This document shows, piece after piece, positions 18,196-26,481 of a stretch of 64,000 bases of DNA. The position numbers and the translations under genes were made by a program. Below the pieces are notes generated by a model. That model did no database searches. It saw only the letters and a program-made list of their open reading frames with translations, and was not told the origin of the DNA. The DNA comes from Brachyspira sp. SAP_772. GTDB lineage: Bacteria > Spirochaetota > Brachyspiria > Brachyspirales > Brachyspiraceae. Where the stretch lies: positions 730,864 to 794,863 of the forward strand of contig NZ_VYIX01000002.1 in assembly GCF_009755885.1 (NCBI RefSeq). The letters are read 5' to 3'. Position 1 is the first letter of the stretch. Every line of letters begins with the position of its first letter.

Positions 18196-18600
18196 ATGAA
18201 AAATAATATTTTTAAAAGAATAGCTAAGGTATTTTTAATAACTTCTTTAGCTATTCTTTATATATCTTGTTCCACAAATAAACCTAGCTCTAACATTAAA
18301 GAGTTTTTTAATTATCCTAATCCTTTTAATAGTAAAGAAGAAGCATATACTACTTTTAAAGTTTCTATTGGTACTGGAGAGATAATAGAAGCTAAGCTTT
18401 ATATTTATTCTCAAGAGGGTAATTTAGTAGATGAAAAAACTATGACTATATCTACCGACAAAAAAGAAGCTACAGCAATATGGTCTGCTATAGACAAAAA
18501 CGGTAATTATTTGCCTGCTTCAATATACACTTCAAAAGTTATTTTAAAAGACAATCAAGACTCCACATTTGTTAGCGAGTTCAAAACTTCTGTAATATAG
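18196..18600 (+). CDS. Lipoprotein with FlgD-Ig-like domain
   Basis: A 134-residue protein with a basic n-region, hydrophobic core and YISC lipobox (Cys25). The mature part FFNYPNPFNSKEEAYTTFKV, followed by AKLYIYSQEGNLV and AIWSAIDKNGNYLPASIY, is the typical FlgD-type immunoglobulin-like fold (Tyr-Pro-Asn-Pro-Phe start, 'W.G.d..G..lp.G.Y' end). Outside flagellar hook caps this domain serves as a C-terminal fold in surface proteins. Here it is a stand-alone lipoprotein, probably periplasmic or outer-membrane. It starts 3 bases after the EIIA fusion stop; transcription ends in the repeat region. Confidence 0.7.
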   Translation: MKNNIFKRIAKVFLITSLAILYISCSTNKPSSNIKEFFNYPNPFNSKEEAYTTFKVSIGTGEIIEAKLYIYSQEGNLVDEKTMTISTDKKEATAIWSAIDKNGNYLPASIYTSKVILKDNQDSTFVSEFKTSVI

Positions 18601-18997
18601 TTGTTGATTTACATACTAAGAAATTTTAGTTCATCAAAAAACATATTTTAGTTTTTTATTTGCAGGGCTTTGCCCCGCACCCCAGTTCTTTTACGACCGT
18701 AGGAAGTGCCTTCGGTATTGGTATAAAAGAACCTTATATCCTTCGGATACGCTTCGCGAAGAACTGCATTTTTGGCTAAAATATATAATAAATATTATTA
18801 GTATTATTCTTTTACTTGCACTTTCGCGAAGCGTGCCCGGAGGGCAAAAACTTTGACGAAGTCCGCACCGCGACCGAAGGAAGTGCCTGCGACCGTAGGA
18901 AGTACCTTTAGGTATGGGTGCGAAGGCGGGAAAAAGTTGAATAAAAAACTTATTTCTGATAAACTGAAAAAAATTTCTATATACAGCAAATATAACA
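18601..18997. other. Convergent intergenic region dominated by a dispersed repeat
   Basis: The 397 bases between a plus-strand lipoprotein and a minus-strand CbrC gene are mostly repeat (18657-18947). Short open frames on both strands are created by the GC-rich repeat and lack ribosome sites. Confidence 0.7.
18657..18947. repeat. Dispersed GC-rich intergenic repeat, long copy
   Basis: Starts TATTTGCAGGGCTTTGCCCC and runs through CGACCGTAGGAAGTGCC, ACGCTTCGCGAAG, an AT-rich core, CTTTCGCGAAGCGTGCCC, ACTTTGACGAAGTCCGCACC and ends GCGGGAAAAAGTTGAATAAA. The same modules recur, in either orientation, at 19577, 21524, 21707, 25713, 30453, 33501 and 48248. The palindrome CTTCGCGAAG can form hairpins. 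Confidence 0.85.
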
Positions 18998-19537
18998 TTA
19001 ATCGCAGTCGGTATGCAAAATTAATTGCCCGCATTTCAAGCATTCAAACAAATATCCTTGAAACCTTCCTCCTATTTCTAAATCTTCAATATATTCTCTT
19101 ACAGAATCTTCATCATTATCAGAGGATATAATTATTTTATCTAATAAATTTTTTTCTTTTAATTCTTTATAGCCTACATAAGAAATAAATTTACAAAAAT
19201 CATCACAATGATTTGGATAATATGGCTCTTGCCAAGCTGAATATTGAGGAGTTCTTTTTGTGAGTTCCTCAATTTTTTCATCTATGTTTTCTATAATATT
19301 ATCACTGTCAAAAGGTATATCAATAAAGTCACAATCAAATTTTTTAGCTGCTTTTCCATTTGCTATACATTCAGGGCATAACGGTTTTATATTGTCTTCA
19401 CAATATGGAATAGTATAATAAACCAAATCTGTTTCCTTTTCGCAGCATTTGCATAATACTTTATTATCTTTTTTTTCAAAAAAATTTTGAACAATATTAT
19501 CATCGACATATTTAAATTTAGGTATCTCGTTAGACAT
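18998..19537 (-). CDS. CbrC-family (UPF0167) protein, copy 1
   Basis: A 179-residue protein matching the CbrC family over its full length: IPKFKYVDDN at the start, CKCC near 29-32, PYCED, LCPECIANGKAAKKFDCDF near 53-71, TKRTPQYSAWQEP near 93-105, HCDDFCKFISYVG, and GYLFECLKCGQ near the end. The cysteine pairs suggest a metal-binding fold. In E. coli cbrC is a CreBC-regulated gene linked to colicin tolerance; that role cannot be assumed here. It is a close tandem duplicate (about 84% identical by eye) of the gene at 19727. Confidence 0.85.
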   Translation of the reverse strand: MSNEIPKFKYVDDNIVQNFFEKKDNKVLCKCCEKETDLVYYTIPYCEDNIKPLCPECIANGKAAKKFDCDFIDIPFDSDNIIENIDEKIEELTKRTPQYSAWQEPYYPNHCDDFCKFISYVGYKELKEKNLLDKIIISSDNDEDSVREYIEDLEIGGRFQGYLFECLKCGQLILHTDCD

Positions 19538-19576
19538 TTTATTTATACTCCTTTATCATTTATTACTTTTAATTAA

Positions 19577-19700
19577 ACCTAAACAACTACATCTTGTCAA
19601 AAATGAATTTTTAGAATTGAAATATTTGCAGGGCTTTGACCTTAACGAAGTACACACCGTGCAGCATCTAAGTTCTTTTACCAAGTATGTACCTTCAGTA
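19577..19700. repeat. Dispersed intergenic repeat, degenerate copy
   Basis: Begins CCTAAACAACTACATCTTGTC, passes TATTTGCAGGGCTTTGACC and AAGTTCTTTTACC, and is cut short. It lies between the two CbrC genes. The same opening arm is found at 21707 and, inverted, at 25841-25867. Confidence 0.7.
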
Positions 19701-19726
19701 ATTGTGTATATACATCAAATATCACG

Positions 19727-20266
19727 TTAATCAAAGTCAGTATGCAAAATTAATTGCCCGCATTTTAAGCATCCAAATAAATATCCTTGGAAATTTCCTT
19801 CCGCCTCTAAATCTTCAATATTTTTTCTTACAAAATCTTCATCATTATAAGAGGATATGATTATTTTATCTAATAAATTTCTTTCTTTTAATTCTTTATA
19901 TCCAATATAAGAAATAAATTTACAAAAATCATCGCAATGATTTGGATAATATGGCTTTTGCCAAGCTGAATATTGAGGAGTTCTTTTTGTGAGTTCCTCT
20001 ATTTTTTCATCTCTATTTTCTATAATATTATCACTGTCAAAAGGTTCGTCAATAAAATCACAATCAAATTTTTCAGCTGCTTTTCCATTTGCTATGCATT
20101 CAGGGCATAGTGGTTCTATATCATCTTCGCAATATGGAATACTACAATAAACTAAATTTGTTTCCTTTTTACAGCATTTGCATAATACTTTTTTCCTTTT
20201 CTTTATAAAAAATTTTTTAACAATATTATCATCAACATATTTAAATTTAGGCATGTCGTTAGGCAT
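19727..20266 (-). CDS. CbrC-family (UPF0167) protein, copy 2
   Basis: A 179-residue paralogue of the neighbouring gene, collinear without gaps and with all the Cys motifs kept (CKCC, PYCED, LCPECIANG, HCDDFCKF, CLKCGQ). Substitutions cluster at the N-terminus and around residues 140-157. AAAGGAG precedes the ATG. This would be the promoter-proximal copy if the pair is transcribed together; the 189-bp spacer contains a repeat copy. Confidence 0.85.
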   Translation of the reverse strand: MPNDMPKFKYVDDNIVKKFFIKKRKKVLCKCCKKETNLVYCSIPYCEDDIEPLCPECIANGKAAEKFDCDFIDEPFDSDNIIENRDEKIEELTKRTPQYSAWQKPYYPNHCDDFCKFISYIGYKELKERNLLDKIIISSYNDEDFVRKNIEDLEAEGNFQGYLFGCLKCGQLILHTDFD

Positions 20267-20404
20267 TTTACACTCCTTTATTGCTTTTTATTATTTCTAT
20301 GCTGTAAAATTTTTTTCTTTTGATTTTTTCAATAAAGCAGTCATATAACTTATAATACTTGTGTCATTTATATTATCAGTTAATTTTTTTATTCTTCTTT
20401 ATTT

Positions 20405-21436
20405 TTATATATAATTAAATTTCCCATAAGTAATATCTTTGTGAAGTTTAATAGCCTCAGAATCTGTGAGATGTGCTACATAGTCTTTTACTAATTCTTC
20501 ATCACTGTTATAAGGAATATCTGCCTTTTTAAATAATTTATCTTCTTCCACAATCTCTAAATGTTTTAATAAATATTCAAATATAGTAGATATTATTCTG
20601 TTTACTCTCTCAACATCTTCCAATATTTCTTTGCTCTCATAAACCTTTTTAAACATAAAAGCCCTTAAATCATTAATAGCTTTTAATACTTCTTTATCTA
20701 TATCTATCTCCATTTTCTCCATACTAGCATTAATAACACCCATTATCATAGTATCAGCTCTTTCGCCGTAACTTTTTCCAAGAACATTTATTATATCTTT
20801 TGGTATATCATGATAATTTAAAAGACCGTATCTTATAGCATCATCGACATCATGATTAGCATAGGCTATAGTGTCAGCAATTCTCACAATCATACCCTCA
20901 TTAGTAGAAGGTCCTGATGAGTCTGTAAGTAGTTTTCCTGTTTTCCCTTTAGTGTGTTTTAATATTCCATCTCTCACTTCAAATGTGAGGTTAAGCCCTT
21001 TGCCTTTTTCTAAATGTTCTACCACTCTTAAAGATTGCACAGAATGGTGAAAGCCTTTGAAATATTTTGATATAGCTTTCTCTCCTGCATGTCCAAATGG
21101 TGAATGCCCCAAATCATGCCCTAATGCTATAGCCTCTGTTAAATCTTCATTAAGCCTTAATGCTCTCGCTATGCTTCTTGCTATTTGCATTACTTCTAAT
21201 GTATGTGTGAGTCTTGTTCTAAAATCTCCCACAGAAAGCATTATTACTTGTGCTTTGTCTTTTAATCTTCTAAAATATTCGCTATGTATGATCCTGTCTC
21301 TGTCTTGCATATAAAGAGTTCTTATATCATCTTCTTCTCTTGGGTGTTGGCATCCTTTGCTATTTGAAGAAAATGATGCTGCAGGAGACAAAAAACTTTT
21401 TTCTCTTGTTTCTATATCTAATCTTATTGTTCTCAA
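20405..21436 (-). CDS. dgt: dGTP triphosphohydrolase (dGTPase)
   Basis: A 343-residue HD-domain enzyme that hydrolyses dNTPs (typically dGTP) to deoxynucleosides and tripolyphosphate. Diagnostic features: DRDRIIHSEYFRRLKDKAQV near residues 45-64, the metal-binding RLTHTLEVMQIAR with His, then GHDLGHSPFGHAGE near 107-120 (HD pair) and TIAYANHDVDDA near 190 (distal Asp). Length fits the short bacterial Dgt form. The start is TTG at 21436, seven bases after AAGGA; no ATG is suitably placed. It reads away from the plus-strand membrane gene across a repeat-filled gap. Confidence 0.9.
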   Translation of the reverse strand: MRTIRLDIETREKSFLSPAASFSSNSKGCQHPREEDDIRTLYMQDRDRIIHSEYFRRLKDKAQVIMLSVGDFRTRLTHTLEVMQIARSIARALRLNEDLTEAIALGHDLGHSPFGHAGEKAISKYFKGFHHSVQSLRVVEHLEKGKGLNLTFEVRDGILKHTKGKTGKLLTDSSGPSTNEGMIVRIADTIAYANHDVDDAIRYGLLNYHDIPKDIINVLGKSYGERADTMIMGVINASMEKMEIDIDKEVLKAINDLRAFMFKKVYESKEILEDVERVNRIISTIFEYLLKHLEIVEEDKLFKKADIPYNSDEELVKDYVAHLTDSEAIKLHKDITYGKFNYI

Positions 21437-21523
21437 AATAATATCCTTTTTACATATTATGTTAATATTACATTATAATAAAAAAAATACAATTATATAA
21501 AATAATTGATATGTTATGAGCTA

Positions 21524-21668
21524 ATTCTTTTGCTACCAAAGGAAGTGTCCTTTCGGCGTGACCCAAAGAATCAAAAGAACTACATTTTGACTAAATATAT
21601 AATCAATATTATTATTCTTTTGTTTGCACTTTTTGCAACTTTTTGCGGTGGGAAAAAGTTGAATAAAA
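21524..21668. repeat. Dispersed intergenic repeat copy
   Basis: Contains ACCAAAGGAAGTGTCC, a short AT-rich core like that at 18780-18815, GCACTTTTTGCAACTTTTTGC and GCGGTGGGAAAAAGTTGAATA, in the same order as the copy at 18657. Confidence 0.75.
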
Positions 21669-21706
21669 AACTAATTTCTGATAAATTTTAAAATTTTTAC
21701 TATATA

Positions 21707-21868
21707 CCTAAACAACTATATTTTGTCAAAAATGAATTTTTAAAATTGAGTATTTGCAGGGCTTTGCCCCCTGCGAAGCGTGCCCGTAGGGTAGCCCCCC
21801 ACTTCTTTTGGCGACCGTAGGAAGTACCTGAGGGTATGACCCAAAGAAGCAAAAGGACTGCATTTTTT
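21707..21868. repeat. Dispersed intergenic repeat copy
   Basis: Begins CCTAAACAACTATATTTTGTC and continues TATTTGCAGGGCTTTGCCCC, TGCGAAGCGTGCCCGTAGGG and GCGACCGTAGGAAGTACC. Confidence 0.8.
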
Positions 21869-21933
21869 AATCCACAAAAAACTATTGTATTATATATATT
21901 CCCATTATATAAAATTAAAATACTTCATTTTTC

Positions 21934-22320
21934 ATGAAGCATACATGTATGCAAAAAATTGATAACATCTCTATAAAAAGACAACCATATAAAATATTTG
22001 ACATAATACATATATATATTATAATTTTAGCTATGAGTAAATATATTGTTATACATAAGATAATTAATGCTTCTATATTTATGCTTTTTCCTATAGCAGC
22101 ATTTATAATAATGGCACATAAGAATCTTACTTCTGGATTTAATTTAGTAATGCTAATTTTATTAAATGTTATAGAGATAGGTATTTTTATTTCTTTTATA
22201 GCTGTATCTGCAAGATGCGATTGGGGTACTAGAAAACAGCATGCATTAGTAAAGGCTTTAATTTCTTTATCCATATATGTTTTAATAATATTATTTACAT
22301 TAATGATCATTATTTTCTAA
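21934..22320 (+). CDS. Hypothetical small membrane protein
   Basis: A 128-residue frame with three hydrophobic segments (around residues 40-60, 70-92 and 108-128), ending one base before the TTG-rich start of waaA, which suggests co-transcription. No family is recognised. The start is unsure: ATG 21934 overlaps a GCATACATGTATGC palindrome and has no clear ribosome site, and ATG 22033 is an alternative. A similar-length open frame on the opposite strand is also hydrophobic but is less well placed. Confidence 0.5.
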   Translation: MKHTCMQKIDNISIKRQPYKIFDIIHIYIIILAMSKYIVIHKIINASIFMLFPIAAFIIMAHKNLTSGFNLVMLILLNVIEIGIFISFIAVSARCDWGTRKQHALVKALISLSIYVLIILFTLMIIIF

Positions 22321-22338
22321 TTGTTGGAAAGTTTTATA

Positions 22339-23604
22339 ATGCAGTTATTTCTTCTTTATATATATTTTATTTTTGGATATATTGCTTATCCTTTTATTTT
22401 TATAGCTTTTTCTATTATGATGTTTTTTAATAAACCTATAAGAAAAGGTGCTTTATCGAGATTAGGTTTTATTTACCCTAAAGAAAATAAAAAGAATGCT
22501 GTGTGGATTCATGCTGTGAGTGTGGGGGAGATAGTTGCTGTTAGAGAGATGGTGTTTACTTTAATTGAGAGGGGATATACTGTTTATTTATCTACAACTA
22601 CTGTCGGAGGATATGATATTGCTAAAAAAAATTATGGCGACAAAGTAGAGCTTTTTTATTTAACTTTAGATTATCCTCATATGATTAACAAGCTTATAAA
22701 TTTAATATCTCCAGAATATGTGATGATAGCTGAAATTGAGATATGGCCTACTATGATATATATGCTTCATAAGAGGCTCATACCTATATTTTTAATCAAT
22801 GGAAGAATTGGCAAAAAAGAGCTTAAAGGATATAAAAACTTTCAATTTTTCTTTAAGCCTTATTTTAATATGTATGCCAAAATACTTGCACAAAGCAATA
22901 TTGATATGCAAAACATGATTACTATAGGTATGCCTAAAAAATTAATATCTGTTACTGGTAATTTAAAATATGATATTAATTATAGTGTAGATGAAAAAAA
23001 GATAGACAGTTTAGAGAGTATGATACCTGTAAATAAATTTGTAATAGTTGCAGGAAGTACGCATAGTAATGAAGAAGAAATTATATTAAGAGCTATAGAT
23101 AAAATAGGTATAAAAGATAATGTATATATTGTAATAGTGCCAAGAAACATAGAGAGAGGAGAAGATATTAAAAACACAGCTTCAAAGTTAGGATATAATT
23201 TACCTCTTTATACTGATTATGATAGAAGTTCTGAAGACGGTATTATTATAAACACAATAGGGGAACTTCTTAATTGGTATAAACTTTCTGACCTTGTTAT
23301 AATGGGAGGCACTTTTATTGGTAATATGGGCGGGCATAATATACTTGAAGCTATTTATTTTAAAAAGGCTGTGATAGTTGGAAGGTATATGTATAACTTT
23401 ATAGAGATTTACGAATATATGAAAGAGAGTGTTTTTAATTGTAAAGATAAAGAAAATCTTCCAGAAGTTATAAAACTTGCATACGAAAATAAAGAGCTTA
23501 GAGAAAAATTAGCAAATAATGCCTATGAACTTCTAATACAAAATAACGGTGCTAGTAAAAAAACTATGGAGTTTATAGATAAATATAACGGCATAGTTTA
23601 TTAA
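22339..23604 (+). CDS. waaA: 3-deoxy-D-manno-octulosonic acid (Kdo) transferase
   Basis: A 421-residue GT30-type glycosyltransferase that adds Kdo to the lipid A precursor at the inner-membrane cytoplasmic face. An N-terminal membrane anchor is followed by WIHAVSVGE near 55-63 (catalytic Glu region), STTTVGGYDIAKK, AEIEIWPTM near 134, NGRIGKK, AGSTHSNEEE, and the donor-binding MGGHNILEA near 330. GGAAAG lies seven bases before ATG 22339, so this start is preferred over the upstream TTG codons. With the heptosyltransferase at 38550 it indicates a Kdo/heptose lipo-oligosaccharide core. Confidence 0.9.
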   Translation: MQLFLLYIYFIFGYIAYPFIFIAFSIMMFFNKPIRKGALSRLGFIYPKENKKNAVWIHAVSVGEIVAVREMVFTLIERGYTVYLSTTTVGGYDIAKKNYGDKVELFYLTLDYPHMINKLINLISPEYVMIAEIEIWPTMIYMLHKRLIPIFLINGRIGKKELKGYKNFQFFFKPYFNMYAKILAQSNIDMQNMITIGMPKKLISVTGNLKYDINYSVDEKKIDSLESMIPVNKFVIVAGSTHSNEEEIILRAIDKIGIKDNVYIVIVPRNIERGEDIKNTASKLGYNLPLYTDYDRSSEDGIIINTIGELLNWYKLSDLVIMGGTFIGNMGGHNILEAIYFKKAVIVGRYMYNFIEIYEYMKESVFNCKDKENLPEVIKLAYENKELREKLANNAYELLIQNNGASKKTMEFIDKYNGIVY

Positions 23605-24737
23605 TTTGTTTTTACTTTCCTATAATATAATAAAGCTACAAATGCACATATTACAGCACTAGCAGTTAAAAATATATATGCTATCTCTATAGAATACATT
23701 TCCACTATTTTACCTGTTATGATAGGGTAAATAAATATTCCTATTGAATAAGCCGTTTGATAAAAACCCATAGCAGAAGATTTTTTATCTCTATCTACTT
23801 CTATAAGTGCCTCGCTTGTAAGATATGATGCGAGCATTCCTATTGATAATCCTGAGAGTATTTGAGAAGCTACTATTACAAATATATTTTTTGTGAGTAT
23901 TACAGATACACAATATAAACCTAAAAGTACAAAAGAAGATGGAACATAAAATTTAGAGCCTCTTTTGCTTGCAAATGAAGTGCTTGCTATATATGCACTC
24001 ACTATTGCAAAAAACATGTTAAGCAGTGATGCTATTCCAACAAGGTATGATGCACCTCCCAGTTCTTTTATTCTGTTTAGAGTAAATGACACAGATGCAG
24101 CCATATGTATGCCTTGCTCTATTATGCTTAACACTGAGAAAAATAATAATCTCTTGTTTTTTATAACTAATATTAAATCTTTTATATTGCTTTTTTTCTC
24201 TCTTTTATCTTCTTTTAAGAATAGTGCCAATATAGTTGCAGCAAAACCAGCGAAAGCTGCAGCAATAAGCATAAGGTTCATTCCAAACTTTTGATAAAAT
24301 ATAGTGGCAAACAAAAATCCTAAAAACATTCCTATAACATTAGCAACCAAACATTTACTAGCAGCCATATGTTCTTTGCTTCTGTCAAAATAAGAATAAT
24401 ACAAAACCATATACATAAGCCAAGTAGAAGCAGCAACGCCTGTTAATATATTACCAATCAAAAAACCATTAGCACTAGGATAAACTATTTTTATAATACA
24501 AGAAATAGCAGATAGTAATGAACCGAGTACTATAAAAATTTTATACTTGCCAAAATAATCACTTATTATACCGAAAGGAAATCTAAGTATCATCTGTGAA
24601 GCACCATAAAGCCCAAGTATTATACCTACTATAGATGGTGTTACATTTAGAGCATATAAATATGGTACTTGAAAAGGTATGTAAGTATATAAAGAAAACC
24701 AGTATAGTATCATTATTATAAAAAGAGTATTAGGCAT
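23601..24737 (-). CDS. MFS transporter
   Basis: A 378-residue protein with about eleven or twelve hydrophobic segments. The loop after segments two and three reads GASQMILRFPFGIISDYFGKYK, the motif-A-like signature of the major facilitator superfamily, and a weaker counterpart lies in the second half (ASKRGSKFYVP). Substrate is unknown. The end overlaps the convergent waaA by 4 bases. The gene starts 15 bases after ruvA, so HMA protein, ruvA and this gene probably form one operon. Confidence 0.8.
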   Translation of the reverse strand: MPNTLFIIMILYWFSLYTYIPFQVPYLYALNVTPSIVGIILGLYGASQMILRFPFGIISDYFGKYKIFIVLGSLLSAISCIIKIVYPSANGFLIGNILTGVAASTWLMYMVLYYSYFDRSKEHMAASKCLVANVIGMFLGFLFATIFYQKFGMNLMLIAAAFAGFAATILALFLKEDKREKKSNIKDLILVIKNKRLLFFSVLSIIEQGIHMAASVSFTLNRIKELGGASYLVGIASLLNMFFAIVSAYIASTSFASKRGSKFYVPSSFVLLGLYCVSVILTKNIFVIVASQILSGLSIGMLASYLTSEALIEVDRDKKSSAMGFYQTAYSIGIFIYPIITGKIVEMYSIEIAYIFLTASAVICAFVALLYYRKVKTN

Positions 24738-24752
24738 TTTTGAAAATCCTTT

Positions 24753-25337
24753 TTATATGCTGCTTAAGTTTCTTAATGCTAAGCTAATTAAATCTTCTGT
24801 TGTTTTATTTTCTTTGTTTTCTATGTTTGACAATGCTTTTACAGCTTCATTATTTGAAAAGCCTAATGATATAAGAGCTTTTATTACATCGCTTTCATTT
24901 TCATTATATGATATTTTAGAAGAAGAAATATTTATGTCTATCTTTTCTATTTTATCTCTAATTTCAAACAAAAGTTTTTCAGCCTTTTTTACACCCATTC
25001 CCTGAACTTTTTTAAGCATATTAATATCTTTATTAAATAGTATATGCATTATTTCATCTATTGAATATGTAGAGAGAACTTCCATTGCAAGTTTTGCCCC
25101 AACACCAGAGGCAGACATTAAAGTATTAAACATCTTTTTCTCTTCTCTTGTTTTAAAACCATAAAGCGTCATAGAATCTTCTTTATGTATTAATTGAGTG
25201 TATAGCCTTATATTATCATCATTATTAACGTTTAGTTTTTTTGATACTATAATCTCATAAGCCACCCCATTAGAACATAAAAGAGCAATGATTCCCTCTG
25301 ATATCGTGCAAACTTTACCTTCTATAAAAGCAAACAT
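24753..25337 (-). CDS. ruvA: Holliday junction branch migration protein RuvA
   Basis: A 194-residue protein with the full RuvA layout: OB-fold (MFAFIEGKVCTISEG through YTQLIHKEDSMTLYGF, residues 1-65), two helix-hairpin-helix motifs (MSASGVGAKLAMEVL near 73-87 and VQGMGVKKAEKLLFEI near 108-123) and a C-terminal UBA-like RuvB-binding domain (VIKALISLGFSNNEAVKAL). It forms the tetramer that holds four-way junctions for the RuvB motor. ruvB and ruvC are not adjacent. It starts 4 bases after the metal-binding gene stop, with no clear ribosome site, implying translational coupling. Confidence 0.93.
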   Translation of the reverse strand: MFAFIEGKVCTISEGIIALLCSNGVAYEIIVSKKLNVNNDDNIRLYTQLIHKEDSMTLYGFKTREEKKMFNTLMSASGVGAKLAMEVLSTYSIDEIMHILFNKDINMLKKVQGMGVKKAEKLLFEIRDKIEKIDINISSSKISYNENESDVIKALISLGFSNNEAVKALSNIENKENKTTEDLISLALRNLSSI

Positions 25338-25341
25338 ATTA

Positions 25342-25551
25342 TTATAAACTAGGCTCGTATTCTAATTCTTTAATTACTTCAAGCATTTTATCTGTAGTAA
25401 CTTTGCTTTCATCATATTCTACTTCAGCACAAGCATTTTCTAAACTCACATTAACTTTGTTTATACCGTCTAAAGCAGTAAGCTCTTCAGTAACAGCCTT
25501 AACGCAATTTTGACAGCCCATTCCTTTAATTTTAATAGTAATATTTTTCAT
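25342..25551 (-). CDS. Heavy-metal-associated (HMA) domain protein, CopZ-like
   Basis: A single 69-residue HMA domain: KGMGCQNCVKAVTEEL contains the Cys-x-x-Cys metal site (Cys13, Cys16), followed by VNVSLENACAEVEYD and the last beta strand. Such proteins shuttle Cu(I) or similar metals in the cytoplasm. No copper ATPase or regulator is adjacent. The motif reads GMGCQNC rather than the common GMTCxxC. AAGGAG precedes the ATG; it is the first gene of the run leading to ruvA. Confidence 0.85.
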   Translation of the reverse strand: MKNITIKIKGMGCQNCVKAVTEELTALDGINKVNVSLENACAEVEYDESKVTTDKMLEVIKELEYEPSL

Positions 25552-25931
25552 TTAAGTCTCCTTAATAAAAATGTTTTAGTATTATAACAAATATTATATA
25601 CTAATTGGGAGTATTTTTCAATAATGAATATTCTATAAAAAGGCATTAAATTATTTAAAATATTTTAAGGCTTATATATTGAAACAAATGCATTTTGTCA
25701 TAAATTTTTTTCTTCAACTTTTCCCGCCTTCGCACCCATACCTAAAGGTACTTCCTACGGTCGCCCTGAAGGACTCCTTTCGGCCGTAAAAGAACTGGGA
25801 TGAAAGCCCTGCAAATATTTTAAATTTAAAAAATTTATTTTTGACAAAATGTAGTTGTTTAGGTATATACTTAAATATGCATATCTATAGAAAGAGAAGC
25901 AAAGAAATTATCAAAATATATATGACTTAAA
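25552..25931. other. Intergenic region with inverted repeat copy
   Basis: The 380 bases between two minus-strand genes contain one dispersed repeat copy (25713-25867). The first 160 bases are AT-rich, with no gene seen. Confidence 0.6.
25713..25867. repeat. Dispersed intergenic repeat copy (inverted)
   Basis: Reads TTCAACTTTTCCCGCCTTCG, ACCTAAAGGTACTTCCTACGG, AAGCCCTGCAAATA and TTGACAAAATGTAGTTGTTTA: the reverse complement of the order seen at 18657-18947 and 21707-21868. Confidence 0.85.
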
Positions 25932-26204
25932 TTAAACTGAGAATATCCATAAAATCAAGCTGCATATTATCATTATAAATCCTGAAATACCTGTAATTAT
26001 TCTAACTCCCATTTCTCCAAACATCTCATATATACAAACCTTAAAATTTTTACCATTTGGATTTAAAAGCCACTTCCAATTAAAAATTGCAGCTAAAACA
26101 AATAATAGTCCTGCTAATATTAGAAATAAATAAGGAAATTTTTTTATATAAGGCTCTACGGACTCCATAAATTTTATATATAAATCGCTTATAGGATTAT
26201 TCAT
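25932..26204 (-). CDS. Imm17-like small membrane protein
   Basis: A 90-residue protein with two hydrophobic segments (YLFLILAGLLFVLAAIFNWKW near 26-45 and VRIITGISGFIMIICSLILWI near the C-terminus). The FNWKWLLNPN turn and the GxxGxRI-x-GI-x-G second segment resemble the immunity protein 17 family of polymorphic-toxin systems. That name is a pattern match only; no toxin gene is next to it. The ATG at 26204 is chosen over a TTG five codons upstream; neither has a convincing ribosome site. Confidence 0.55.
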   Translation of the reverse strand: MNNPISDLYIKFMESVEPYIKKFPYLFLILAGLLFVLAAIFNWKWLLNPNGKNFKVCIYEMFGEMGVRIITGISGFIMIICSLILWIFSV

Positions 26205-26278
26205 AATTAATGAAACCAATCATTATCAATAATGTAAAAAATTAATTATTTAATTTATCAATAGAATCCAATAATATA

Positions 26279-26395
26279 TTAGCAAGATATTTGAAGCCCG
26301 AATCCTATATATAAATCATTCAAAGTAGGGTAGTCTCCTATAACATTTTTGTCTAAACTTGTAGGACTACTCTCAAAGTTAGTAATAAATAAGGT
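26279..26395 (-). pseudogene. Remnant of an outer-membrane-type protein gene (C-terminal 38 codons)
   Basis: On the minus strand an open frame without a start reads NFESSPTSLDKNVIGDY, then PTLNDLYIGFGLQISC and TAA. The alternating LYIGFGLQIS ending resembles a beta-barrel last strand. An in-frame TGA lies just upstream (26396-26398) and further upstream sequence is not coding. It is probably the leftover 3' end of a deleted gene. Confidence 0.45.
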
Positions 26396-26481
26396 TCACC
26401 TGTTGCAACATTTTGCAATCTTGATAAAAGCATAATTTTGACAAAACGTAAAATTTTTGGTATATAATTACTATAATAGGA

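Larger units (their letters stand above)
21437..21933. other. Divergent intergenic region with two repeat copies
   Basis: These 497 bases separate dgt from a membrane protein gene. Nearly all of it belongs to two copies of the dispersed repeat (21524-21668 and 21707-21868). An apparent 61-codon plus-strand frame at 21506 is repeat sequence without a ribosome site. Confidence 0.65.

Noticed and set aside
18804-19131. Overlapping small reading frames on both strands near the CbrC gene
   Set aside because: They lie in the dispersed repeat and extend into the real gene's other strand; no ribosome sites.
21506-21691. 61-codon plus-strand frame
   Set aside because: Made of repeat sequence, no Shine-Dalgarno, not conserved in composition with the neighbouring genes.
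21915-22310. 131-codon minus-strand frame opposite the small membrane protein
   Set aside because: It is the shadow of the plus-strand hydrophobic frame; the plus-strand version is better placed directly before waaA.
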